DNA of 64,000 nt, from positions 186,001 through 250,000 of the forward strand of contig NZ_JAEULZ010000001.1 in NCBI RefSeq assembly GCF_016793485.1, given 5' to 3'. The notes beneath the pieces are model-generated. The model saw only the letters and a program-made list of their open reading frames with translations, made no database searches and had not been told where the DNA came from. A program made the position numbers and the translations under genes. Shown in pieces: positions 1 through 8,937 of the stretch. The stretch is from Mesorhizobium sp. (lineage in GTDB: Bacteria; Pseudomonadota; Alphaproteobacteria; Rhizobiales; Rhizobiaceae). The first letter of the stretch is position 1, and each line of letters opens with the position of its first letter.

Positions 1-1229
1 CCACGCTTCTTATCCAGATTCCGCTTTCGCGCTCCGTGAACGCGGCGCAGGTCACCAAGACCAACCGGCACACCATCCTTGTCGAGTCGATGGTCAGCAT
101 CGAGACCGTGAAGGCGGTGGCTGGCGAAGGCGTGATGCAGAAGAAGTGGGAGGATGCGGTCGCCGGCTCGGTGCGCGCCAGTTCGTCGCTGCGCTTCTGG
201 TCCTCGCTCGCCATGTATTTCAGTTTGCTGGTTCAGCAGGGCGTCAGCGTCGTCCTGATCGTATGGGGCGTCTATCTGGTAGCCGCCGGCGAGATCACCA
301 TCGGCGCACTGATTGCCTCCAACATCCTTGCCGGTCGCGTTCTTGCGCCGCTTGGCGGCATCGCCACGACGCTGGCGCGGTTCCAGACATCGTTCTCCGC
401 GCTCAAGCAACTGAACCGGATGATGAAGCTCGACCGCGATCACCAGATCCCGCCGGCGGGCGGCGGACCGATCGATCGCGGCAGGATCGAATTACGTGAT
501 GTCGAGTTTGCCTATCCTACCCAACCGGTTAAGGCGCTTGACGGCCTTTCGCTCAAGATCGCACCCGGCGAACGGGTGGGCGTCATCGGTCGCGTGGCTT
601 CCGGCAAGTCGACGCTTGGAAAACTGCTCTGCGGCCTATACGAACCCGCAAGCGGCGCGGTCGTCATAGACGGGACGGATGTGCGCCACTCCTGGATGGC
701 CGACGTGCGACGGGCCGTTGCCTATGTCGGGCAGGAACCCGAATTGTTCGCCGGGACGCTTCGCGAAAACATTCTTTTCGGCAGGCGCGAGGACGAGCAG
801 GCCTTCGAGGCAGCGACGCGCGCATCAGGCATCGCCGCGCTGGCCCAGGGACAGCCGCTCGGTTATGCGCTGCCGGTCGGCGAACGCGGCCGCGCCATCT
901 CGGGCGGCCAGCGCCAGGCCGTGGCGATCGCACGCGCGATCCTCGGAGATCCGCGCGTGTTCTTCCTCGACGAGCCGACGAGCGCGATGGACAATCTCAC
1001 CGAAGCCGCGTTCATCAAGAGCTTCCGCGCTTGGCTCACGCCCGATACCACTCTGATCCTCGCCACGCACCGCGTCTCCATGCTCGAACTGGTCGACCGT
1101 CTCATCGTGCTGGAAAACGGTCGCGTGGCAGCCGACGGGCCGAAGGACAAGGTGCTGGCGTCCCTGTTAAAGCGCAAGCTCGTGGAGGCTCCGGGCAGGG
1201 AGGGCGGCAAGGGTGGTGTCGATGGCTGA
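1..1229 (+). CDS. Type I secretion system ABC exporter (permease/ATPase), 5' end cut by window
   Basis: This is the inner-membrane ATPase/permease of a type I secretion system, which would move an unfolded substrate from the cytosol through an adaptor and an outer-membrane channel. The reading frame is open to the first bases of the window, so the GTG at 36 is internal and the N-terminal part (C39-like domain if present, first membrane helices) lies outside. What remains is the end of the transmembrane domain (two hydrophobic stretches, about residues 60-105 counting from base 36) and a complete nucleotide-binding domain: Walker A GRVASGKST, signature SGGQRQ, Walker B VFFLDEPTSAMD and a switch histidine in ATHR. 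The 3' end overlaps the HlyD-type gene, and the giant RTX gene follows, which supports an exporter of that protein. It resembles the LapB/RtxB group, but the exact subfamily cannot be assigned from a fragment. Confidence 0.9.
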   Translation, partial: TLLIQIPLSRSVNAAQVTKTNRHTILVESMVSIETVKAVAGEGVMQKKWEDAVAGSVRASSSLRFWSSLAMYFSLLVQQGVSVVLIVWGVYLVAAGEITIGALIASNILAGRVLAPLGGIATTLARFQTSFSALKQLNRMMKLDRDHQIPPAGGGPIDRGRIELRDVEFAYPTQPVKALDGLSLKIAPGERVGVIGRVASGKSTLGKLLCGLYEPASGAVVIDGTDVRHSWMADVRRAVAYVGQEPELFAGTLRENILFGRREDEQAFEAATRASGIAALAQGQPLGYALPVGERGRAISGGQRQAVAIARAILGDPRVFFLDEPTSAMDNLTEAAFIKSFRAWLTPDTTLILATHRVSMLELVDRLIVLENGRVAADGPKDKVLASLLKRKLVEAPGREGGKGGVDG

Positions 1230-2538
1230 CGTCGATCTCAACTTCGCCAACGATCCCCGCGCGGTGATCGAATCGTCTGTCACGCCTGGCGCATGGCGGC
1301 TGCTGATCGTCATCGCGACTGTGTTCGTGCTGTTCGTGCTGTGGGCCTCCGTCGCCCGTATCGACCAGATGGCGTCCGGGGTAGGTCGCGTCATCCCCTC
1401 CAGTCAGGTGCAGGTCGTTCAAAGCCTGGAGCCCGGCATCGTTGCCGAAATCCTTGTGTCCGAAGGCGATCGCGTCGAATCAGGGCAGAACCTCGTACGT
1501 ATCGACGACACCGGCGTGGCTTCCAAGCTTGGCGAATTGCGCCAGCAGCAGCTTGCGCTCGCCGCCGAACTGGATCGGCTTAATGCCCAGGCAAGTGGGG
1601 CGAAGGAGTACGGGCCGCCACCGACGAGGCAGCCGGACGCCGAGCCCTACTACCGTGACCAGCAGGCAATATTCCTTGCCGACCGACGGAAGCTTGCGGA
1701 GACGATCCTGATCCGCCAGCAGCAGCTTGTCCAGCGGCGGCAGAACCTCCTCGAAGCCGAGGCCACCGCTGCGAAGCAGGCCGACGCGCTAAAGCTCGCC
1801 GAGCGCGAACTGGAGCTGACGCGGGCGCTTTTCGAGCGAAAGGCCGTCCCGGAGCTCGAATTCCTGCGTATCCAGCGTGACGTGGCCGAACTGCGTGGCG
1901 GTCTTGAGATATGGAAGGCACAGAAGCTTCGCCTCGAGGCAGAGGTCGCCGAGGCGGAGGCGCAGATCGAGGCTGAGACATCGGCATTTCTTGCCGAGGT
2001 GCAGGCTCGCATCTCGAAGGTCAATGCGGAGATGTCCGTCGTCAACGAAAGCCTGCGCGCCGCCGACGATCGTGTGCGGCGGGCTATGCTCAAGTCGCCC
2101 GTGGCTGGCGTCGTCAATGCGCTGAACGTGGTCACAATTGGCGAAGTCATCGCAGCCGGGGCCAACGTCGCCGAGGTCGTGCCGGTGGATGACACGCTGC
2201 TTGTCGAGACGCGCGTGCGCCCGCAGGACGTCGCTTTCATCCATCCGGGTGCGGACGCGACCGTTCGCCTCAGCGCCTACGACTATACCAAGTTTGGCAC
2301 ACTGAAAGGCCGGGTCGAACGCATCAGCGCCGATACGATCACCGACGAAAGCGGCGAAACCTTCTACCAGGTAATCGTCAGCACCGACACGACCGACGGC
2401 GAGCTTCCGCAGGAGATGAGGGTAATCCCGGGCATGGTCGCGACGGTCGATATCTCGAACGGCGAAAGGACGGTATTGGAATATCTTCTCAAACCCGTCC
2501 TGAAGATACGCGACCAGGCATTGCGCGAAGCAAGATAG
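1213..2538 (+). CDS. HlyD family type I secretion periplasmic adaptor
   Basis: Membrane fusion protein that links the inner-membrane exporter to an outer-membrane channel. It has a short cytoplasmic N-terminus and one transmembrane helix (about residues 26-47). A first lipoyl half-motif follows (around VVQSLEPGIVAEI), then a long charged coiled coil (about residues 90-290), the second lipoyl half (LKSPVAGVVNALNV) and a beta-rich C-terminus with the family motif around YDYTKFGTLKGRV. Length (about 440 aa) is usual for HlyD/LapC proteins. It overlaps the upstream ATPase gene, so translation is probably coupled. The start could be GTG at 1213, with AGGGAGG 8 nt upstream, or ATG at 1222; the sequence does not decide. 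Confidence 0.92.
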   Translation: MVSMADVDLNFANDPRAVIESSVTPGAWRLLIVIATVFVLFVLWASVARIDQMASGVGRVIPSSQVQVVQSLEPGIVAEILVSEGDRVESGQNLVRIDDTGVASKLGELRQQQLALAAELDRLNAQASGAKEYGPPPTRQPDAEPYYRDQQAIFLADRRKLAETILIRQQQLVQRRQNLLEAEATAAKQADALKLAERELELTRALFERKAVPELEFLRIQRDVAELRGGLEIWKAQKLRLEAEVAEAEAQIEAETSAFLAEVQARISKVNAEMSVVNESLRAADDRVRRAMLKSPVAGVVNALNVVTIGEVIAAGANVAEVVPVDDTLLVETRVRPQDVAFIHPGADATVRLSAYDYTKFGTLKGRVERISADTITDESGETFYQVIVSTDTTDGELPQEMRVIPGMVATVDISNGERTVLEYLLKPVLKIRDQALREAR

Positions 2539-2685
2539 ACTTGCCGGGATCCTTTGCCAGTTCACTCAATTTACCCTAAGTCCTTCTTGCAATTACGTTA
2601 CGGCAGCCTCTGTGGACTTTAAGACCGCAGATCGTTATGCTGCACTGCGAATGGGCTGACGCTGAGCCGTCAGGGGAATGCAAGC

Positions 2686-5600
2686 ATGGCAGCGCAGGGA
2701 GCAATCGGCGACGGTTCGTCCGTCGCTCCGGTCAGTTTGTGGAAAGGCAGCGACGGTTCCGTTCAGATCGCGGACGCGGAGGCGTTGTTTCTTGGCGACT
2801 ATTCCCGACAGGGCCATGATCTGGTCATCGAACATGACGGCAAGACGCTCTTCGTAGAAGACTACTTTTCGGGACAAGCTGGAAATCTGGTCGGGCCCAC
2901 TGGCGCGTTTCTGACCCCCGACGTCGTCGATGCGCTTGCCGGCCCAATGGCTCCCGGCCAGTACGCGCAGGCGGGCGATGCGGCGGCGGCGGCCCTCGTC
3001 CAGATCGGCAAGGTCGTTTCGCTGGACGGGTCGGCCAGCGCGACCCACAGCGACGGCGTCACCGTCACGCTTGCCAATGGCGATCCAGTCTATCAGGGCG
3101 ATGTGGTGCAGACTGGCGAGGGCTCCAAGCTCGGCATCTCCTTCATCGACGACACGGTCTTTTCCATGTCGGCAAGCGCCCGCATGGTGCTGAACGAGCT
3201 TGTCTTCGATCCCGCCAAGGCGGCCGACAGCTCGATGGTCGTCAACCTCGTGCAGGGCTCCTTTGTCTTCGTAAGCGGCAAGGTGGCGCCCGCGGGCAGC
3301 ATGAAGGTCGAGACACCCGTGGCCACCATGGGCATACGCGGCACGACGCCCACGATCGACATCATCGCAAATCTCGGCGTAACCGAGTTCAGCATCCTGC
3401 CCGATCCGGGATCCGGTAAGGTCGGTAATTATGTCCTGATGGACAAGACGACCGGTGAGATTCTTGGAAATGTCGATTCCGACGGTGACAAGTGGGTCAT
3501 CACGTCGTTGTCCGGCGAGGTGGTGAAACTTGCCAAGTCCAACGTCGATCGGATGGAGGACCAGGAAGCAACGACAGACATCCGGGACGCGATATCGAAG
3601 GCCTTTGGCCAGCGAACCGACCTGGGAACGAATTCCAGCAAGAAGGAGTTCGCAGACGGCAGCAATGCCGACCAGACCAATCCCGACGGCGCTGGCGACC
3701 AAAAGACAGACAAGCCCGTCACGGAGGCAAGTTTTCAGGTCGTCGACCCCGACCCACTTGTTGATAACCCGCCTGTCGCCGGCGACGACGTCGATACGAT
3801 CGACGAGGACAATCTCCTCGGCGGCAACGTCATAATCGGCCTGCGCCAGGGCAGCGGCGACTATGACCCGGAACAGCTAGCGCCGCTTGTCGTCACGGAG
3901 ATAAACGGCGTCGAGCGGTCATTCGGCAGCGGCGGCTGGACTGGTATGATTGACCTGCCCCCGTCGACCGCCACAGCCGCAGCCTCGGGGATGTCGGGCG
4001 ACAATTACCCGGGCGCGGTCCTTCAGATCAATTCCAACGGAACGATCCTCTACGACCCAAGGGGCTCCTTCCAGTGGCTGGCAAAAAACGAAACCGCTAC
4101 GGACACTTTCACCTATACGGTGAGGGACAAGTACGGGTTCACCGACACCGCCACGGTTACGCTCACCATTACTGGCAACAACGACGCTCCGGTGATCACC
4201 TCCACGGCGATTGAGCGGGTGATCGCGGAATCGGCCGACGAAGGCGGCGTGGGCGGCGGTTTCGTCGGCGATGACTTGACGGGGACTTTGTCGTTTACGG
4301 ACGTCGATATCACAGACACCAACTTCCAGTATGTGGTTGAGGTCGCCGAGCAGCCCGGGGGAGGTGCGATCACGCACCCCTTCCTCAGCGAAGCTGAACT
4401 GCAGGCGCTGCTCGTTGTTTCAGTCACCGACCAGGGTACGACCGACACGGATGGCACGATTCATTGGGAATTTGTCGGCACGGAAAGCCAATTCGACTAT
4501 CTGGCTGCCGGAGAAAGTGTCTCTCTCGTCTACACCGTGAAGGTCGTTGACCAGTATGGCGAGGAGAGCAACGGCCAGACCATCACGATCAAGATCGTCG
4601 GCGCAACCGACAATCTCGGTTCCAACGATACGCCGGTTATCAGCGTCGAGGTTGGCGGCGACCCGCTGGACGATGACAGCAACGGCAAGACGATCGCGGA
4701 GACGAATTCCGGCCTGACGGTCTCAGGCACGCTGACGGTGACCGAGACTGACAGGACCGACGACATTGATCTGTCCGTTCTGCCTGTGGTCGTATCCAGC
4801 GAAAGCTCCGATCCGGCGGCTGGACGTCCGAGCCTGGCGTCGCTGCAGTCCATGCTGACGGTCACGCCCGAGACCATCTTGACCGACACAGTAAAGACGG
4901 TCGAGCAATTCACCTGGACCTTCAATTCAGGCTCGACGACGTTCGACTATCTGGACGAGAACGAGAGCCTTGTTCTCGTGTATGAGATACAGGCCACCGA
5001 TGGTATCGATACCGACACGCAGACGGTGACGGTGACGATCACGGGCACGAACGACGCGCCCGAGATCAGCGTCGGGGCGCTGGACAGCGCGGCGAAGACG
5101 GTCGCGGAGACGAATGCCGGGCTGGCGACATCGGGCACGCTGACGGTGGTCGATGTCGATCTCTCCGATGCGGTGACGGCGACGGTTGAGACGACGGTCG
5201 GCAAGAGCGGCACGGTGACGGGCCTGGGGCCGAACGATGCGACGCTGCAGGCGATGCTGTCGGTGACGACGGGATCGATCGCGGCCGATGCCGGAGCTTC
5301 GGGCAACCTGGGCTGGGCGTTCAACTCGGGCAGCGAGGCGTTCGACTATCTGGACGACGGCGAGAGCCTGATCCTGACCTACACGGTCAAGGTGACGGAC
5401 GACAGCGGCGCGACCGACACGCAGACGGTAACGGTGACGATCACCGGCACGAACGACGCGCCTGTCATTACCGATGCTCAGGTCGGGGAGATCGAACCGG
5501 GCTACCCGCTCGCTGCGACTATCACGTTGAGCCTTACCGACGTGGACCTATCGGCCAGCACGCCCGATTACTCGGAGACAGTGGCTAATGTCTATGTCGA

Positions 5601-8600
5601 CGTCCCTGACAGGGTCTCGGACGCAGACGCCTTGCCCAACCTTGTGACCGGTAGCGTGCTCAAGGCCGCTGGAGGAGCGTCTGGATCCGCTACGCTCGCC
5701 TTCCAGGCGAATGCGACTGACTTCAACCTCGCCGACGGGCAACAGGTTACGCTCATCTACACGGTCGAGATTGACGATGGGAACGGTGCCTCTGCACAGC
5801 AGACTTTTGCTGTCACAGTCTCCGGAACTGCGGGCAACCCCGTGGTTTCAGATGTAACGATCCTTGACGGCGTTGCGCTCGGCATGGTCGAAAATATTGT
5901 CATCGGCACGACGGGAGATGACAGCTACGCTGGCGACTCCGTTCTCGAAGGCACCGCGGACGCCGATCTCATCCTCGGACTCTCCGGCGCGGACGACCTG
6001 ATCGGCGGCGACGGCGACGATTTTCTGTTTGGGGGCGATGGCGACGACTATCTCGTCGGCGACGCGGGCAAGGACGCGTATTACGGTGGCGATGGCTGGG
6101 ACATGGTCAGCTTCCGCGATGAGACGGACGGCGTCGTCGTCGATCTTTCCCAAGGTACAGCTACTGTTGCGGGGGGAATCGTCGAGGCGCTTTCGGGTAT
6201 CGAGGACATCGAAGGCTCAATCTATGACGACGAGTTGATCGGCGATGCCGGCGACAACTTCTTCCTCGGCGGCGAGGGGGCGGACAGCTACGACGGCGGC
6301 GGCGGCGATTGGGATCAGGTCTCGTTCCACAACGAGAATGGCGGGCAGGGCGCGATCGTCAATCTTGCGGCAGGAACCGGAAAGGACACCTACGGAAACG
6401 ACGAAACTTTCGCAAACATCGAGACTCTGCGCGGATCCCAGTGGGCGGACAGCTTTACCGGTGACGCCGGCAGGAACACATTCCAGGGCCTTGCCGGCAA
6501 CGATACCATAGACGGCGGCGAAGGCTTGGATACCGTCCGTTACGACCGTGACGAACGATATGGCGGCGACAGCGGCGTCACGGTCAATCTGGCCGCCGGC
6601 TATGCGATCGACGGCTTCGGCGATCTGGATACGCTTTCCAACATCGAGGGTGCGGTCGGCACAAAGTTCGACGACACGCTTATTGGAAGCGACGGAGGCA
6701 ACGAGTTCGTCGGGTTGGGTGGCGACGACTATGTCGACGGCGGCGAAGGCTGGGACAAAGTCGGCTATTGGGAGGCGGAGGACGGCATCCTCGTCGACAT
6801 GACCCGCGACTCGGGCCAAGTCATCAACGACGGTGCGGGCGGCACGGATACACTCGTCAACATCGAGGAGATATCCGGCTCCAGGCAAGACGACATGATC
6901 GTCGGCAACTGGCAGGACAATGGCTATTATGGCGACGACGGCGACGATCTGCTGATCGGTGGCACTGGCTACGAGTGGCTGGACGGCGGCGACGGCGATG
7001 ACACGCTCGACGGCGGCCGCGGTGACGACTGGATGCGCGGCGGGGCAGGGGCGGACACCTTCGTCTTCGGCCCCGGCTCCGGACAGGATCAGATTGACGA
7101 TTTCAGCCTTGCCGAAGGGGATCTCATCGATCTGAAGGCCTTCGGCTATGCAAACCTCGCCTCCCTTGGCGCTCTGATTGCCTGGAACGGCAGCGACACG
7201 GTCATAAGCTTCAACGCTCAAGACAGTCTGACTATCTCGGGCATCAACCTTACCGGTGCGCCCGAGGCGTTCATATTCTCTGGCCCAGCCAATGTTGTCC
7301 AAGGTACCAACGATGACGACCTGCTCGTTGGTACATCAGGTAACGACTTGATCCTGACCGACGATGCGACGCCGGATTACGGCGATGACATCTATGCGAG
7401 CCTCGGCAGCGACACGGTCGATTTTTCCGGTTCCGACGACGGCTTCTACAACATGCACTACTGGGTGCTTGGAGACGACGTCGATATCGACGTGACAATT
7501 ACGTTCGACCAAGCGACGATCGTCAAGGATGGCTTTGGCACCGACGCGCTCATCAACCTCGACCAAATTAACGGCGAGGAGGGCGGGCTCGGCATCTATC
7601 TCGGCAATGGCGGCGACAACGTCCTGGTTGTCGATACAAGTGGCGTCGAATACGTGAAATTCGACGTGGGTGGTGGCACTGACACGCTTGAGGTGTCCGG
7701 TTCCGGTTATATCGATGTCGACCTCTTCTGGGGTTACTACGGCGGCGTGACGGTTGCCGTAACAGGTAGTGGTGCGACGGCAATCGAGAACAGCGACGGC
7801 CCGTCCAGCCTGACTGTCACAGGCTTCGTCAACCAGTGGCGTGGCACCGCCGGGGACGACATCTTCAACGGCGGGGCCGGAAACGAAAGCTTCATCACAA
7901 ACGGTGGTCATAACATCGTCGATGGCGGCGATGGCGTTGATCGCGTGCGCTACGACCGCGACGGCGTGACCAGCGTCACCGTAACTTATTCCGCGCAGAG
8001 CTCCGCGATCGTTACAGGACTGTGGAACGGCCAAGCGTTCACGGATGAACTTACCAGTATCGAATGGATACGCGGCGCACGCGAGGGCGTTTCGCAGTTC
8101 TATGGGTCTGATGGCAGCCAGCAGTTCGAGGCGCGGGGCGGGATTAACTATTTCGACGGTGGTGGTGGTGACGATACGCTGATCGCCGGCGGCGATGGCA
8201 ATCTCTTCAGCTTCGCGACGGGCAGCGGTAACGACACGATCGAAAATTTCGAGGTCGGCCGCGACAGGATCGATGTTTCTGCCTATGGAGGGTACAGCAA
8301 CCTTGCTGCTGACATTGATGGACAAGGCAATGTCTACACTGTCGTCAATCTCTTGGGCGGTAACTCCATTACCGTCTGGGGCGTCGATCTGACGGCTCCC
8401 GAGATAGATCCTGCAGATGTCTTCATCTCTAACGCTACAGATATCGTGGGGACATCGGCGAACGATGTGCTCTTTGGCAATGCAGCCGCGAACTCCATAG
8501 CAGGTGAGGAGGGTGACGATATCATCTACGGCTTCGCAGGCGACGATGCGCTCCTTGGCGGTATTGGCGATGATCAGCTCTTCGGCGGTGATGGGATAGA

Positions 8601-8913
8601 CCAATTGACCGGCGGTGACGGTGCGGACGAATTTGTCTTCCTGGCGTCAACAAGTGGCCCGCTCGAAGTGGACCAGATACTGGACTACCAGGCCCAGGAC
8701 CTGATCAATCTCGACGACCTGCTGAGCTCCGGCTTCGATCCAGATAACTGGGGTGCGGAAATCAGCCTTGTCGATGCCGGTGGCGGAAACAGCCTGCTTC
8801 AGGTCGGTGGCGTCGATGTGGCGACGTTGATGGGTGTGGACTCCACATCGGACACAGTAAACGTGATATTCGACAATTCCGAAGTTGTAGCCATTTCGAA
8901 CAGCATGGTTTGA
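2686..8913 (+). CDS. Giant RTX/VCBS-repeat surface protein with N-terminal FecR-like domain (predicted type I secretion cargo)
   Basis: A 2075-residue acidic protein with no N-terminal signal peptide, as expected for type I secretion. Residues about 105-240 resemble a FecR domain and include the motif ETPVATMGIRGT. Residues about 360-1050 carry cadherin/VCBS-type modules with repeated TVTVTITGTNDAP junctions. From about 1080 to 1475, and again at about 1915-1990, there are more than twenty RTX-type GGxGxD nonapeptides, which would bind calcium and fold outside the cell. The stretch between holds divergent modules with DGGxGxDxVxY-type segments. The C-terminus is short and hydrophobic, as in uncleaved C-terminal secretion signals. 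AGGGGA lies 8 nt before the ATG. It sits 147 nt after the adaptor gene and just before a transpeptidase-like gene. An adhesin or biofilm matrix role is inferred; no enzymatic domain was recognised. Confidence 0.88.
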   Translation: MAAQGAIGDGSSVAPVSLWKGSDGSVQIADAEALFLGDYSRQGHDLVIEHDGKTLFVEDYFSGQAGNLVGPTGAFLTPDVVDALAGPMAPGQYAQAGDAAAAALVQIGKVVSLDGSASATHSDGVTVTLANGDPVYQGDVVQTGEGSKLGISFIDDTVFSMSASARMVLNELVFDPAKAADSSMVVNLVQGSFVFVSGKVAPAGSMKVETPVATMGIRGTTPTIDIIANLGVTEFSILPDPGSGKVGNYVLMDKTTGEILGNVDSDGDKWVITSLSGEVVKLAKSNVDRMEDQEATTDIRDAISKAFGQRTDLGTNSSKKEFADGSNADQTNPDGAGDQKTDKPVTEASFQVVDPDPLVDNPPVAGDDVDTIDEDNLLGGNVIIGLRQGSGDYDPEQLAPLVVTEINGVERSFGSGGWTGMIDLPPSTATAAASGMSGDNYPGAVLQINSNGTILYDPRGSFQWLAKNETATDTFTYTVRDKYGFTDTATVTLTITGNNDAPVITSTAIERVIAESADEGGVGGGFVGDDLTGTLSFTDVDITDTNFQYVVEVAEQPGGGAITHPFLSEAELQALLVVSVTDQGTTDTDGTIHWEFVGTESQFDYLAAGESVSLVYTVKVVDQYGEESNGQTITIKIVGATDNLGSNDTPVISVEVGGDPLDDDSNGKTIAETNSGLTVSGTLTVTETDRTDDIDLSVLPVVVSSESSDPAAGRPSLASLQSMLTVTPETILTDTVKTVEQFTWTFNSGSTTFDYLDENESLVLVYEIQATDGIDTDTQTVTVTITGTNDAPEISVGALDSAAKTVAETNAGLATSGTLTVVDVDLSDAVTATVETTVGKSGTVTGLGPNDATLQAMLSVTTGSIAADAGASGNLGWAFNSGSEAFDYLDDGESLILTYTVKVTDDSGATDTQTVTVTITGTNDAPVITDAQVGEIEPGYPLAATITLSLTDVDLSASTPDYSETVANVYVDVPDRVSDADALPNLVTGSVLKAAGGASGSATLAFQANATDFNLADGQQVTLIYTVEIDDGNGASAQQTFAVTVSGTAGNPVVSDVTILDGVALGMVENIVIGTTGDDSYAGDSVLEGTADADLILGLSGADDLIGGDGDDFLFGGDGDDYLVGDAGKDAYYGGDGWDMVSFRDETDGVVVDLSQGTATVAGGIVEALSGIEDIEGSIYDDELIGDAGDNFFLGGEGADSYDGGGGDWDQVSFHNENGGQGAIVNLAAGTGKDTYGNDETFANIETLRGSQWADSFTGDAGRNTFQGLAGNDTIDGGEGLDTVRYDRDERYGGDSGVTVNLAAGYAIDGFGDLDTLSNIEGAVGTKFDDTLIGSDGGNEFVGLGGDDYVDGGEGWDKVGYWEAEDGILVDMTRDSGQVINDGAGGTDTLVNIEEISGSRQDDMIVGNWQDNGYYGDDGDDLLIGGTGYEWLDGGDGDDTLDGGRGDDWMRGGAGADTFVFGPGSGQDQIDDFSLAEGDLIDLKAFGYANLASLGALIAWNGSDTVISFNAQDSLTISGINLTGAPEAFIFSGPANVVQGTNDDDLLVGTSGNDLILTDDATPDYGDDIYASLGSDTVDFSGSDDGFYNMHYWVLGDDVDIDVTITFDQATIVKDGFGTDALINLDQINGEEGGLGIYLGNGGDNVLVVDTSGVEYVKFDVGGGTDTLEVSGSGYIDVDLFWGYYGGVTVAVTGSGATAIENSDGPSSLTVTGFVNQWRGTAGDDIFNGGAGNESFITNGGHNIVDGGDGVDRVRYDRDGVTSVTVTYSAQSSAIVTGLWNGQAFTDELTSIEWIRGAREGVSQFYGSDGSQQFEARGGINYFDGGGGDDTLIAGGDGNLFSFATGSGNDTIENFEVGRDRIDVSAYGGYSNLAADIDGQGNVYTVVNLLGGNSITVWGVDLTAPEIDPADVFISNATDIVGTSANDVLFGNAAANSIAGEEGDDIIYGFAGDDALLGGIGDDQLFGGDGIDQLTGGDGADEFVFLASTSGPLEVDQILDYQAQDLINLDDLLSSGFDPDNWGAEISLVDAGGGNSLLQVGGVDVATLMGVDSTSDTVNVIFDNSEVVAISNSMV
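5011..5460 (+). repeat. VCBS module bounded by near-identical 48-nt DNA repeats
   Basis: The segments 5011-5058 and 5413-5460 differ at only two of 48 bases, both silent; each encodes the DTQTVTVTITGTNDA junction. The module between them spans about 400 nt, matching the VCBS repeat length. A further, more diverged unit lies upstream: 4921 onward resembles 5320 onward. Confidence 0.8.
5929..7105 (+). repeat. RTX nonapeptide repeat block 1 in the giant surface protein
   Basis: Codons here encode tandem and interrupted GGxGxDxxx repeats, for example GGDGDDFLF, GGDGDDYLV and GGDGDDTLD. They alternate with a longer module of the pattern GGEGWDxVxY, then VNLAxG, then NIE, then GSxxDD. These form calcium-binding parallel beta rolls in RTX proteins. 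Confidence 0.85.
8440..8665 (+). repeat. RTX nonapeptide repeat block 2, near the C-terminus
   Basis: A second compact RTX block (GEEGDDIIYG, GFAGDDALLG, GIGDDQLFG, GGDGIDQLTG, GGDGADEFVF) lies about 85 residues before the stop. A C-terminal beta roll just ahead of the secretion signal is the usual layout of type I secreted proteins. Confidence 0.8.
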
Positions 8914-8937
8914 GCCGTCGCGCGACAGGGGTTGAAG

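Noticed and set aside
36-1229. GTG at 36 as the true start of the ABC exporter
   Set aside because: The frame is open to base 3 and the protein would lack most of its membrane domain; the gene clearly begins outside the window.
5929-7105. Regular short repeats that might suggest a CRISPR array
   Set aside because: Repeats are coding, imperfect and in frame (GGxGxD); there are no constant spacers.
7336-8604. 422-residue open frame antisense to the RTX gene
   Set aside because: Val/Ile/Ala-rich mirror of Asp/Gly repeats; typical RTX antisense artefact.
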